Assembly: GCA_001599815.1 (NCBI GenBank) | Contig: BCIA01000001.1 | Coordinates: 686,934 to 750,933 of the forward strand | Reading direction: 5' to 3' | Source of the DNA: Furcasterigmium furcatum | Taxonomy: Eukaryota; Ascomycota; Sordariomycetes; Glomerellales; Plectosphaerellaceae | Length of the DNA: 64,000 nt | Shown: in pieces, positions 46,654 through 57,844 of the stretch | Numbering within the stretch: the stretch's first letter is position 1 | How the letters are laid out: each line of letters begins with the position of its first letter | Translations under genes and position numbers: made by a program | Notes under the pieces: generated by a model | Database searches by the model: none | The model's input: only the letters and a program-made list of their open reading frames with translations | What the model was told of the DNA's origin: nothing

Positions 46654-48826
46654 ATGGCTACCATCGCACTCACTCGCCCCGTCCCTCCTCATCGACCGTC
46701 CTCCGCTCTCGGAACCATATCTACCATCTCGCTTGAGTCCATTCCTGCGTCACAAGCTGCTATTCCGAACAAGCACATCCCTGTCTGCCCCGCTGGTCCA
46801 GCGCCCTCTGCTGCCGAGCCCGCCTCGCCACCACGATCATCTTCCAGCGAGGAGGATCCTACCGACGACACCCATGCCGTACAGAGCTCACTACTCTCCC
46901 CCCCGCGGGAATTACCACGCCTAGAATCCGGGCCTCTGACGATATTCAAACTGACTGCCGCTGAATTGGCGGACGCAGTAGATTATGTCTCCCGACAGCC
47001 GCTTCCGGACCCCTCAAAGGTGTTTCCATGGTTCCACGGCCTGCACCCGCACAACCACATTCAACAGGCTTTCTTCGTTGCCCGGCGTCGGACGCTACGG
47101 AGGACACCCTCTTGCTTCAGGGGCTTGACCTTGGTCAAGGCAGACGGTGACGTGACCTCTGGTCGTCTAAGGGGCGCCATTGCACCCCAGGAGTTTCTCG
47201 ACACATCCTCGACGCCCGAATTCATTGACATCGACCCCCGAGATGGCTTTTGCGTGAGGAATTTCCAAATTCAACCCGCCAAAGCCGCCATGGTATCGGA
47301 CATCGTCATCTATGGCGACAGCCCCGGCGCCGTTCGCAGGCTTGCTTGGGATGTCGCCGCAGCCCAGCGCCGGTGGCGGGAGAAGCACGAGGCGCAAGGA
47401 CACGCATTACCTGAATACAACACTTTCATATGCGTCAGCCCTTTCTCGACATTCGAGCAGAACCATCCCGGAATAGTTGCCATCGACCCCGCGGGCCGTC
47501 TGACCGGAAACGTCGTCGACTTCTTCCACCAGGAGAGGATGGAGATGTATGCCATGACCAAGGCATCAGAGATAGCACAGAATGTGTGGCTGGGGCCGAC
47601 GCCAGATCCTTCGATGGGAGACGAGGCGAAATTCGACATCCTGATCGAATGCAGCGACGTGGGACGCCTCAACCCGGGCATTCTCAGGGACATTGCTCTA
47701 TCTAAGGAGGACACGGGATGTTACCCGTTCATCGACTTCCCATCATCTGGCAGCGTCTCTCCGCTCACATGGTCCCAACCAGAAGCGGATGATATCCTGG
47801 ACACCTGCAAGTGGATCTACCACTTGGCTCACGGTACCCTTCCCGAGGATGAGCGAAACGGCGTCGACGAAGATGGCGATACCGACATGGACGGACAATG
47901 TGGCCGACAAGAGGAAAGGGTCCCAGACGCTCCTAGAAACATTCGCCCGAGGAAGATCCTTATTCATTGCGCCGATGGCTACACTGAATCCACCATGCTC
48001 GGCATTGCCTACTTCAGCTACAGCACCGGGCGCGGTATTCCTGACGCCTGGCTCAAGCTTCACACCGAGAAGAAGCGTAACTTCTTTGCTTACCCTAGTG
48101 ACGTAGCTCTCCTCACCTGCCTCGAGCCCCGTCTGCTGCGGGAGTCTCCTGTCCATGCAGGGAAGCGAAACGCGGAGATAACGGTTCTCATCGATGAACC
48201 GGCTTGGCTACCCGGGCTGGACGGTTCATTCCCCAGCCGCGTTCTCGACTACATGTACCTGGGCAACCTAGGCCACGCCAACAACCCTGACCTTCTCAAG
48301 GCCATGGGCATCTGCCAGATCCTTAGCGTGGGCGAAACGTCAATGTGGAGGGAAGGTGAGATGGAAGCATGGGGCCTGGACAACATTTGCGTCGTCCAAG
48401 GCGTCCAGGACAACGGCATCGATCCCCTTACGGACGAATTTGTGAGGTGTCTCGACTTCATTGGTACGCAGAGACTCCCTGTCTATTGGCAACAGTCACA
48501 CTAACCTACATGTTCCAGAACGAGGCCGTCGAAGAGGAACCGCCACCCTCGTCCACTGCCGCGTGGGCGTGTCCCGAAGCGCAACCATTTGTATTGCAGA
48601 GGTCATGAAAGCATTCAACATGTCCGTGCCGCGGGCGTACTGCTTCGTCCGCGCCCGGCGTCTCAACGTCATCATCCAGCCGCACCTGCGTTTCGCGTAT
48701 GAATTGCTCAAATGGGAGGAACACCTCCAGAAGACTCGTGGGGATTCCGAGGGAATCAAGCGCGAGCTCGAGTGGCCAGAGATTGCGAGGGAAATTGCTC
48801 TTATGAACCGTCCCTATGCTAGGTAA
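46654..48826 (+). CDS. PPS1: Dual-specificity protein phosphatase Pps1
   Basis: Exons 46654..48463 and 48519..48826 give 705 aa. The family removes phosphate from Tyr and Ser/Thr; yeast Pps1 acts in S-phase control. The active site VHCRVGVSRSA (Cys617, Arg623) lies just after the 55-bp phase-1 intron. It is followed by the usual helix and PRAYCFVRARRLNVIIQPHLRFAYELLKWEE. Upstream, at residues 438-446, a second loop HCADGYTES has the same HC-x5 layout but Glu at the Arg position, so it appears to be an inactive phosphatase-like domain (ILIHCADGYTESTMLGIAYF). The first 80 residues are Pro/Ser-rich and probably disordered. The start MATIALTRPVPP is the first ATG of the frame. The gene is divergent from the phospholipase and convergent with ATG18. 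Confidence 0.93.
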
Positions 48827-49474
48827 TCCGCGAAGCGTGTGTTTGCTGGCACATACCCGCGTGCTCTTGGATGGCAGGCCTGTCATAAAACTGCCTTGGT
48901 CTTGCGGTCAAGCCAAGGCTTAACTCTGTGTATACATTCATATGTCCAGCATTTCTATCATCGTGGCAAAGAGGCACCTCGGGTCTGGGAGTTGCCGGCT
49001 GGTTCTGGGCAAGGGAACATTTTCGAATCTGTATTTGGATGGGGAGGGGGGCTACACACAGCTCAGGGTAGAACCCGGATTTCACGACTGTGCGCTATGA
49101 ATTAATGACGCTGGATGATCTGTCACTTATTACGTGTTGTTTGGGAGCAGACGCAAAATTCAAAACATGGCACCTTCTGCTACCAACTGTGACGACTGTT
49201 TCTTGCAAGGCAAAATGTTGATTAAGATTGTGGCTTCGCCCACGGACGAACGCGACCAAGACGAGCAGTGGTATTCAAATGACGGTAAAACACAACGGAA
49301 AGAAAGCTTTGCCACCCAAATATGGTCCCTGGAGGGTCTGCCTGACGGGCCGTCCATTGAACCATGAAAACGCCTGGTGATGCAACGCGACAGGAGAAAT
49401 ATTGAAGAGAAACAACTGACAGACAAATCTCCGTGGAGTGGTATAGAAAACCCCCCAGCATCCCTCACACACTC
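48827..49474. other. Convergent intergenic region PPS1 / ATG18
   Basis: About 650 bp holding both 3' ends. No motif-bearing frame or RNA gene was recognised. Confidence 0.65.
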
Positions 49475-51064
49475 TTACGAGGAAAATCCGTCGAGCTTAT
49501 CGTCGCCCTCAAGAACCCTTGAAAGCAATGTCAGCACGAGGAGCGAATAAGCCAGTCGTTGGACGGATAGATAATCACTCACGAGAACTGTTTGACGAGG
49601 TAGCCCTCCCCGCCTTGCTCCATGTCGATGTTATAGACGTAAAAGCCGCCGTCGCTCGTTACGACCATGACCTGGGGGCTATTGCTGCTTATGGCAACCA
49701 CACTGCGCAGAGGGCCGCCGGACGAGTACTGCCCACTGGCAGCACCGCCGCCCGAGTTTGCCCCGCCAGAAGAAGCGCCCTTGTTTGCCGTGGACTTGGG
49801 GAGCTTAATGTAGGCAAAGTCACGCATCGGCTCCCACATTTCCGTGACGGTCTGAGGGAGATACGAGCCCACGACTCCGGCGACGCTACGACCCATTATC
49901 TGCGACGACCGGCGCAGCATGCTGCTGAACGAGCCACTCTGTCTTCGGTGGGCCTGCACGGCGGTGTTGTTGGTACCGTTGCTGGGGCTTGCCCCCTCTG
50001 TACCATCGTCCCGCGGTGAGCCTGTAGCGCTGCCAACAGGCGACTCGTTGGTGCTGTCGTAGCTGCGGGCTCGCGACCAGCGGTCTTGGCGCGGGGAAGA
50101 GGGTGCTTCGATTGCTCCAGCAGCGGCAGTCTGGCCGGAGACTGGGGAGGCACCGAGGCGGAAGATGTGGACTGTGTCAGAGGTCGACGACACGCAGAGC
50201 AGGGTCGAGCCCAGGTTGAATGACATGCTGTAGATGGTGGATGGGTAGGTGCCTCGGCGGAACTGGTATAGTTTCTGGCCCCGGGGGACGGAAAAGACTC
50301 GGATGATGGTGCCTGTCTCACTGGCGGTGGCCAGGAGTGTGCCCTCGCTGTTGAGCGAGATGCTACACAGAGGCGAGCGGTGGGCCTCGATGACGTTGAC
50401 GGCCTTGAGGCTGATGGTGTCAAACACCAGGACCTCGCCAGAGGTGGGCGCCACGTAGTTGGAGAGGGGTGGCGCATGCGCGGGACGCCTATCGCCACTG
50501 TCCTCGCGCGGCTTCGGCATTGGGTATGCGATGTAGCAATTCTCGGACGAGGGAGAGAGGGCGCAGATGGCACCGGGGTTGGGCGAGGTGGGAATGGTAT
50601 AGAGGAGACTCATGTTGGAAATGTCGTAAAGGTAAATTTCGGACTCCAGAACAACAGCGAGTCGTTTTCGGTTGAGCCGCACGGCGAGGACCGCGGAAGG
50701 GAACGTGAGCTCGCATATCACGGATGATCTCTACAAGAATTGTGTCAGCGTCCGCTTTGTAGTTCGCCTGGAAAGGCCACGAACCTTGGTATTCTGGATG
50801 ATGAGGTGGCGGGGCGAGAGAATCAGAGCGACGAGAGATGTCGAGAACAGCATCTCGATAATAGCAATGTTGCCATCATCGCTGCTAAAGATCTTAGAGA
50901 ACGGATCTGTGTGAAAGATGCGAAAGCCTTCGGATGTGCCTAGAGGGCGTGACAGTCAGCCTGCGACCCCGGGAGTTGAGGGTACATGGGAAGGAAGGCC
51001 TACCGACAGCAAGACAGCTGTGGTCTTGATTGAAGGTTATGAAGTTGAGGGTGGGAGTCGCCAT
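49475..51064 (-). CDS. ATG18: Atg18, PROPPIN phosphoinositide-binding autophagy protein
   Basis: Exons (minus strand) 51064..51004, 50939..50785, 50730..49583 and 49517..49475 give 468 aa. It is a seven-bladed WD40-like propeller binding PI3P and PI(3,5)P2; with Atg2 it works at the growing autophagosome and at the vacuole. Seen: MATPTLNFITFNQDHSCLAV, GTSEGFRIFHTDPF, MLFSTSLVALILSPR, YTIPTSPNPGAICALSPSSE, NVIEAHRSPLCSISLNSEG, TASETGTIIRVFSV, and the lipid-binding FRRG (residues 229-232). A Ser-rich insertion (blade 6 loop) lies around 270-340. The third intron, with a CAAG acceptor, adds a 14-residue tail SVLEGDDKLDGFSS; if it is not spliced the protein stops at ...LVKQFS. The second donor (GTTCGT) is slightly unusual. 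Divergent from TYW4. Confidence 0.94.
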
Positions 51065-51811
51065 GCTGGAGGGCTGGTCGCAGTTTGGCCGTCAAGGTTG
51101 CGACGGGCTCGTGCCGAGTGAGGTCGGTTGCTGTCGGGAGGAAGGTAGTCGCCAGGACGGCTCCTGACGACAAGTATGGCCGTGTTCTTCCCTCCTGAGT
51201 CCTATGGTCGGGGTGACTGTCCACGTCGCGGGTGGCAGACCCAGGCCGATATGAAGAGTCGTTGTTCGGAATCGAGGTGGAGGGTTGGTGCCAACGACGT
51301 GAACAACTCGAGCCGTCTCGTCAAGTGTTCGGCTGCGCAGAATCCAAGGAGGTCAGACGTTGCTTTGCGGATACCAACCGATACAAGAGGCAGCAGAGCT
51401 CACTGTTGCCGTACTTGGTGCAACGGTAATGGAGTGTGAGGCAGGTGGTGGTGGTTGGCGCAACGCTGTTCTGGTTGGGGTACGAAGGCGTCGGTCGAGT
51501 TGGATGCTTGCGGGGAGCTTAGCTTGCTCCAGTCGGCAGCGCTTGGTTGTGGCCCGTGCCTGATGGAGAGCTCCCGTCTCCACCGGGCGGGCATGCACTT
51601 GGAACTTCCTGCCTGCTTCGTTCAGTTATTTCCCAGGGGTCCCGATAAGATAAGCGTCTGACCCACCCCGCTTCTTCGGGACACTAGGTACACTAGCAGC
51701 CAGTGGAGTGCCTAGGTAGGTAGGTTACCTAACTCCCTGCTGGGTAACTTGTTGGCACAGAATGGTCCTTTCCCGTCACACTCGAAACGGTCAACAATAC
51801 CTTTTTCAAAG
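51065..51811. promoter_or_regulatory. Divergent promoter region, ATG18 / TYW4
   Basis: About 750 bp between the two start codons. A cctaggtaggtaggttacct stretch (51711-51730) resembles the larger palindromic cluster near 63.1 kb. No coding frame is supported. Confidence 0.6.
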
Positions 51812-54800
51812 ATGGTGGTCAAGGACGCTGTAACGGCATCGGCAGCCACCATGGCCGCTCAGCAGAGTCCTGATGACCTAGTCATGGGGGTACGTTGCGC
51901 TGCCCTCTCGAATTTCAACTCTCAGGATCTCAAAAGCTCAGCATTGGTTTGGCGTAGACAAACAGCAGCTCGATTGTCTCGAAACGAAGCGTAGAACGAC
52001 TATACTATCCGGATGAGCCTCATTTCTTCCGATTCTTTGTCCCCAAGTTCCAGAGGAGATCACCGCTCATCAACCGTGGCTATCTTCTCCGACTCAAGGC
52101 CATCGACTCGATTGTGCGAAGTTTTCTTGAGCAACCATCATCTCGCAAGAAGGTTGTGGTGAATCTTGGATGTGGCAGGTCAGTGAGAATCCCTCGCCGT
52201 CCTTGCTGTGGCATCGCTTTAACAAGACGACAGCGATGTCTTGCCATGGCAGTGTGATGCTCGGTGGCCCGAATTGTCACGGGAAGCCCTCTTCGTCGAC
52301 GTGGACTTCCCCGATCTCATGGAGAAGAAACGTCGAGTTGTTCTGGCAACCCCGGAGCTGCTCCGGCTCCTTGGTTCTTACGAGCTTGGCGACGACACGT
52401 CACCTGTACTGCTCAATAGTGCTCGATACTGCCAAGTTGGCTGTGACCTTCGCCAGCTGGCCCTGCTCAAATCCACACTCTCTGGACTAGTTGGCGGCTC
52501 AACTGAAGCGGCCACTTTCCTCTTCGTGGCAGAAGTGTCTATCACATATCTAGAAACACGTGCGGCTGACGATGTGATTCGGTGGGCCAGCACACTCGGC
52601 GACTGTGAGAAAACGAACCCCTTTGTCCGCCCGCCCCTGTGAGATGGCTTGGAGGCTAACCCCCTCCCAGCGACCTTCTGCCTGCTGGAGCAAATCATGC
52701 CTAACGGCCCAGATAATCACTTTGCCCGTACCATGCTTGCGCACTTTGACAAGCTCAAGACCCCCCTGAGGTCTGTGTTCCAATATTCGACCCTGGCGAG
52801 CCAGCATCAGAGATTCCTGTCCCGAGGGTGGCAAAGTGTCCGGGCCTGGACCCTTTGGGAAGCTTGGGCCGACAATTTCTTCATGTCACCAGAAGAAAGA
52901 ACGAGGCTGGACGATGTCGAGCCTTTTGATGAATGGGAGGAGCTTGCCCTCTTTGCAAGCCACTACCTCGTGCTTTGCGCTAGTACACAGGCCACCTCTC
53001 AGGTTCAGGGACACCGCGATGGGACTTTGGAGGACTCGACACTGCCGACATACTCGTCCTCTGTCGCCTTCTCAGAGAACCCATCGGGTCGCGGGCAGCG
53101 TCGGTTCGGTGCTGCGATGCTGGCCGAGAACGCGGAAGGACAGGCCTTCATTGCCCACCTATTCGGTCACGGTCCACGGGCTCGACTCTCGTCATGTGAT
53201 ATTCATCGCTTTTCTGACCAGCTCGAAGTGCCTGCTGCCCAGGCTGGGGGCCCGGCGGCTCGAGTGTGCCATACCCTCACAGATGTGGGAGCCCTCGGTG
53301 TTCTTCTGACAGGAGGCCGCGCATCTCCGTCAAGACCACTGCGGGATTGCTGGCTTTACCAGAAGGTACGCAATCGGTGGACCAAGATCCAGGATCTGCC
53401 TGTGCCGCTGTTCAGACATTCGGTGATACGCCTAGGATCATCATCCCTTGTGCTTGTGGCAGGCGGCAAGACAGACCATCGCAAGGTATCCGAAGGGTTC
53501 TACGTTTACCATCCAGAGCACGGATGGCTCACCTGTCAGGTGCAGGGGGCCTTACCAGTCCTTTTCGGCGCTGCCTTGTATCTGCTGAGTGCGGGTGATC
53601 CGGGATCGTACGAAGGCCTGCTGGTAGGCGGAATGCTCCCAAGCGGTACTCATAACCATGCCACATTTTTCTGGAGGCTGGTTATTACAGACGCTCGCGT
53701 GAGTCTTGTCGTTCCCGTGCCCGGAATTCCAGTCTGATGTGTCTAGGCTCGTATCACATTTAGCATTTGCGAGACATCGCGCACAGAGGAGCAGCGGTTG
53801 GTATCCAGGTTTGGCGCGACCCTCTTGGAACGTGGCGGGAACGTCCTTCTTCTGGGCGGTGTGACTTCAGGCCACCAGCTACCCCAGGATCTTGATATCG
53901 TAATTCTGCGGGCGACGCCAGCTGGCCTCGAGCTGATCGGTCGAGTCAGCTGGCCTCACGGCGCTGGAACACTTCCCCCTTTTCTAATAGGTGCATCCAT
54001 CGTGCCTCTCCCTGACGGACAATTCAGTGTCCTCGGCGGTGGTGCCACCTGCTTTTCTATGGGAACATGTTGGTCACCTGGGACATACACCTTTTCACTC
54101 CCTCCTCCGGGTGCGCTGGGCGCCTGCACGCCTCCTAACGATGCCCGGCGTGTCAATTTTGTGCAGGCTATCGAGGTCGTGCCGCTTCAGTTGTTACAAA
54201 AGCCACTCGAGACTTCAGAACTGCGTTCCCTGGCCCCGCGGGCGGTTCGCCGCATCAGGCTCGAGTCACGGGAAGGCTTTAGGGAGCTCGTGGAATCTGG
54301 ACAACCGGCCATCATCGAAGGGGCCAGCATTGGGCCCTGCATCTCAAAATGGACACCAGAATATTTGGTGGAGGCTGTCGGTGCCGACAGACAGGTTCGT
54401 TTCCGTGGAACTAACTATGAGCGTGATCGATGTCGAGGTTATTGACCGGCAATACCCACAGGTGTCCGTCCATGAGGCGACCTCGGAAAAGATGGACTTC
54501 AACTCCAAAAACTTCCGATATGTTACGTCGGGATTTCAATCATTCATCAACACCGCCCAGGCACACGGGAAGGTGTACTTACGAGCGTTATCCGCGGCCG
54601 AGCCCTCTGGCAAGGCGACGAGCCTCAAAGCCGACTTTCCTGGCCTCGCTGCGGATTTCCACTTGCCTTCCGAACTTGACTGGGTAGAAAACAATATTCA
54701 CAGCTCGGTGCTGCGGATTTCTGGCCCTGTGAACATGTGGCTACACTACGATGTGAGTGACGCCGAGATGGCGACTGTTGCGGTTCGTGAACTAATCTGT

Positions 54801-55256
54801 ACCTAGGTCATGGCCAATGTCTACGCCCAGATTCAAGGATCGAAGCGCTTGATACTTTTCCACCCCCGAAATGTCACCGAATTAGGGTTTGTGCCAGGGG
54901 CATCGAGTTCAAGCATTGACGTCTTCGCGGCCATGGAGGCTGGCAGCCTGGGGAGCGCGCAGCCTTTCGAGGCGGAAGTTGGACCAGGCGATATCCTATT
55001 TCTGCCGCCGTTATGGCTGCATACAGCGAAACTTACGGCAGGGCTAAGTGTGGCTGTGAACGTGTTTTTTCGCAGCCTGGAGACAGGCTACGCCGCTGGC
55101 AGAGACGTGTATGGGAACCGAGATCTTGCGGCATACGAAAAGGGCCAGCTGGACGTTCAGAAGATCGCCAGCAGTTTCGACCGACTGCCACGGGACATGG
55201 CCGAGTTTTACATTCGGCGGCTGGCAGATGAGCTCTTGCGGAGCGCAGCAAGATAG
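51812..55256 (+). CDS. PPM2: tRNA wybutosine-synthesizing protein 4 (LCM methyltransferase + Kelch) fused to a JmjC domain
   Basis: Exons: 51812..51889, 51958..52178, 52234..52604, 52671..53698, 53747..54394, 54462..54752, 54807..55256; 1028 aa. TYW4 methylates the yW precursor at position 37 of tRNA-Phe and adds the methoxycarbonyl group. The N-terminal LCM-type SAM methyltransferase shows GTNSSSIVSKRSVERLYYP, PLINRGYLLR, the SAM loop VVVNLGCGSDVLPWQ (about 92-106), FVAEVSITYLE and CLLEQIMPNGP. A Kelch region (about 410-690) has RVCHTLTDVGALGVLLTGGR, RFGATLLERGGNVLLLGG and SVLGGGATCF. The C-terminal JmjC/cupin part (about 740-1010) has PAIIEG, SVHEATSEKMDFNSKNFRYV, the iron-binding HYD (877-879), and LWLHTAKL with the distal His. 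In animals the JmjC enzyme is a separate protein (TYW5), so one gene may cover the last yW steps. Exon joins were fixed by frame and family motifs. Confidence 0.94.
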
Positions 55257-56278
55257 AAGAAATGGGGCACCGAGAACCACTCGACCTGCTGTAAGCAAGC
55301 CTTCGTTCGGTGAGAGGCTGACTGGACGGAGGAGGAGCCGACCCCTCTTCCCAAGTTGCATGTGAAGCCAGCACAGGGATCTGATCAGTTCCCCGCAAGT
55401 GGGGACGGAATTCACGTCTTGCCAGGTCTTGGCTTCGATCATCGTGCGGACGAGGGACGAACCGACCAGGGATCCTTTGCGATACCTCGATGGGCAGACT
55501 ACACCCCCGAGAACGATACATCAGCCTCCGTGGAGTCGCGACGTCCCATTGAGGTCAACATCGGTGCGCGCGGAGACATCTCGTTCTGCTTACACAGTGC
55601 TACGGCTTCCGATCTCCTGGGCATGTCCTCTCTCTCGCTGGCAGCACCTCCCAGTCTGAGCTGGTCCCTCCCTGTGGGCGGCGTGGTGTGTACGTCGCCC
55701 GGAGAGTGACATAATGGCCTTCTCGCAGAGGGCGCGCATTTCGACCAGGATCTTTCTTGAAAACCTCGACGTACTCGTAGCCCAGCCGTCAAGAGTTGTC
55801 GACCTCCCATCGATTCTCAGCACTCGGCGGTCGCTTCTCGCACATCATTTCTTTGGATAGTACCCAATTGAGAAGAGTGTCTGCTGGCGCAGGCAGCCCT
55901 CACCAGCCTCACACTCGGACATCAGCCGGTGCCCTCTATCTTCCTCTCGATCAGCAGCGTCCGGACGGCTGCCAGCTGTCCGTGTTCAGGCCGCTCGATC
56001 AGCCCTGTGGCCAGAATTGGTCACCGGGTTTCTCCTCGCGCTTCGAATCGCCCAACCTCCCGTCGCCCCTTTAGTCCTTCGGTCGCCCGTCACACCAACT
56101 CAGCCTGACGAGTCGGTCCCTTGAAAAAGCCATCTACCCCTCCCCCCTCCGACCGTCCCTCCCTCCCTTCGGAGCTGAGTGTCAGCACCCCCCTTAACTC
56201 CCAGGACGCTGCGTCCACTCCCAAGACCATCAACCCGGCTCGACGACACTGTGCTTGCGACGGGAGCGGATCCTTGTC
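55257..56278. other. Intergenic region downstream of TYW4
   Basis: About 1 kb. Overlapping short frames occur without motifs. The right part is CT-rich, typical of a fungal promoter and leader for the next gene. Confidence 0.6.
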
Positions 56279-57259
56279 ATGTCGCGATACCACGACGGAG
56301 ACTGGGACGACGACTACGCCGCTCGCGGTCGTCCTCAGCGTCGAGATCATTCCCCCGACTACCCCCCTCCCAGGTCCTACGACTATGGGCCGTATGTTTC
56401 TGGAGGTAACCCGACTCACGGTCGCCTTCCCTACGATGACCGCCCACCAGCTCCGCATCAAGGCTCCGATGCGCTCCAGGTGCCCATGAGCCACCACCGG
56501 CCAAGGTCGCTGCCGCCGCCACAACACGCGCTCGTTCCCCGGCCACCGTCGCATCATGCTCGTTCCACCTCGCGATCCCCGCCTCGCTATGTCGACCGCG
56601 ATCGCGACCACAGTAGACAAAGATCCGCCTCCCGTGGCCCCATCGACCAGGTCCGGTCCGCCGTCGACAAGACCTTCAGCACATCGACCTCCGGCTTAGG
56701 CGTCAGTCTTCTGGGCGCCGTGGGTACGTTTTTCAGGAACACTTCCACGGAGGGCATTTACTGACTCGGGGGGTCCGTAGTGGGCGGCATAGCCGCGCGA
56801 GAGATGTCATCCGCTGCTCTCCGCACACGCTCGAAAAGGGAACTCAACGACGCGATGAAGGGCTCCGGCTCTCACCCGGATGATCGGGATGGCGGGCCCA
56901 TCTACAACCCCCCTCACCCCCGCGCGCGCCGCTCCTCCTCCGCCAGCAAGAAGGAAGCGGACAAGTCTCGCCTCGTTTCTACCGTTGTCGGGGCCATCGT
57001 CGGCGGCCTAGGCGCCAACGCCATCGAGCGTCGCTTCGAAAGCTCGCGACAGCGGCACCGGGAGGAGCAAGAGGCATGGGAGCGCAAATGGGGCCACCGA
57101 GACGAGCATGATGACCGGGACGGTGATCGCAGGAGTGGCGAGGGTAGGCGTCCCGCGGGCCGGAGAGACGAGTACTGGGACAGGGACGATCGCGTCTATG
57201 ACGACAGTCGTCGGAGGCCGAGGAGGACGGGGAGCGAGGACGGGCAGTACAGGTGGTGA
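56279..57259 (+). CDS. Arg/Asp-rich protein with two glycine-zipper segments, unknown function
   Basis: Exons 56279..56723 and 56781..57259 give 307 aa. I do not recognise the family. The N-terminal third is polar and rich in Arg, Asp, Tyr, Pro and Ser (MSRYHDGDWDDDYAARGRP). The middle has RSTSRSPPRYVDRDRD, an RS/RD-like stretch. Splicing of a 57-bp phase-1 intron joins a first small-residue segment, GLGVSLLGAVVGGIAAREMS. A second one, STVVGAIVGGLGANAIERRF, follows after a basic linker. Both have glycine-zipper spacing that could pack helices or insert in a membrane. The C-terminus is highly charged, with RQRHREEQEAWERKWG and then Arg/Asp repeats. The ATG at 56279 was chosen because residues before it are not conserved-looking. 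The reading frame crosses the splice site cleanly, which argues it is a real gene. Confidence 0.75.
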
Positions 57260-57844
57260 GACACGTGCGTGGACCGAGAGACGGCCGACGGAACGGCGCG
57301 CCGCGTGGCACACGGGCCGGATGGGGATAGCGCTGGCGACTTGGAGTTGGAGGGACGGGAGAAGAACGGGGAAGGGGAAATCAATGAAGGGGGAACAAAC
57401 CCGAGTGCGCACCTTGTCTTAGATAACGACTGATGATACCACTGGCTTTGGGAATACATGGCAGCTATTATTGCTTGGACTGACCGAGGTCGACTTGGTG
57501 GATTTTCCACACTGACCAACCCAAGTCCAAGCTCATCTGGTAATTACAAGCTATGAAGTGGGCTTCGTTCGCGGGGGCAGACAGACAGCCAGCCATTCAG
57601 TCCCGGGTTCCAGGTTGTCAAAAGGGCCAGGACACAAGGATAGTCCCTGCTCAAGACGGCGTTGCCCGCCTCCCAGCCACCACAACAAGACGACGGCCGG
57701 GACACACCGAGTCTGAAGAGAAAACAATGCAATCGGAAAACAAGACCGGACTTGCAGAATGCATATGCACCCGAGTGTCCCCCGCGCCCGTTGGCTGGAT
57801 CATAGACACCCGCTTGAGCTCATAGTCCAATGCTGTGTCTCCCG
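57260..57844. other. Intergenic region
   Basis: About 585 bp between two plus-strand genes. Nothing coding or structured is supported. Confidence 0.65.
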
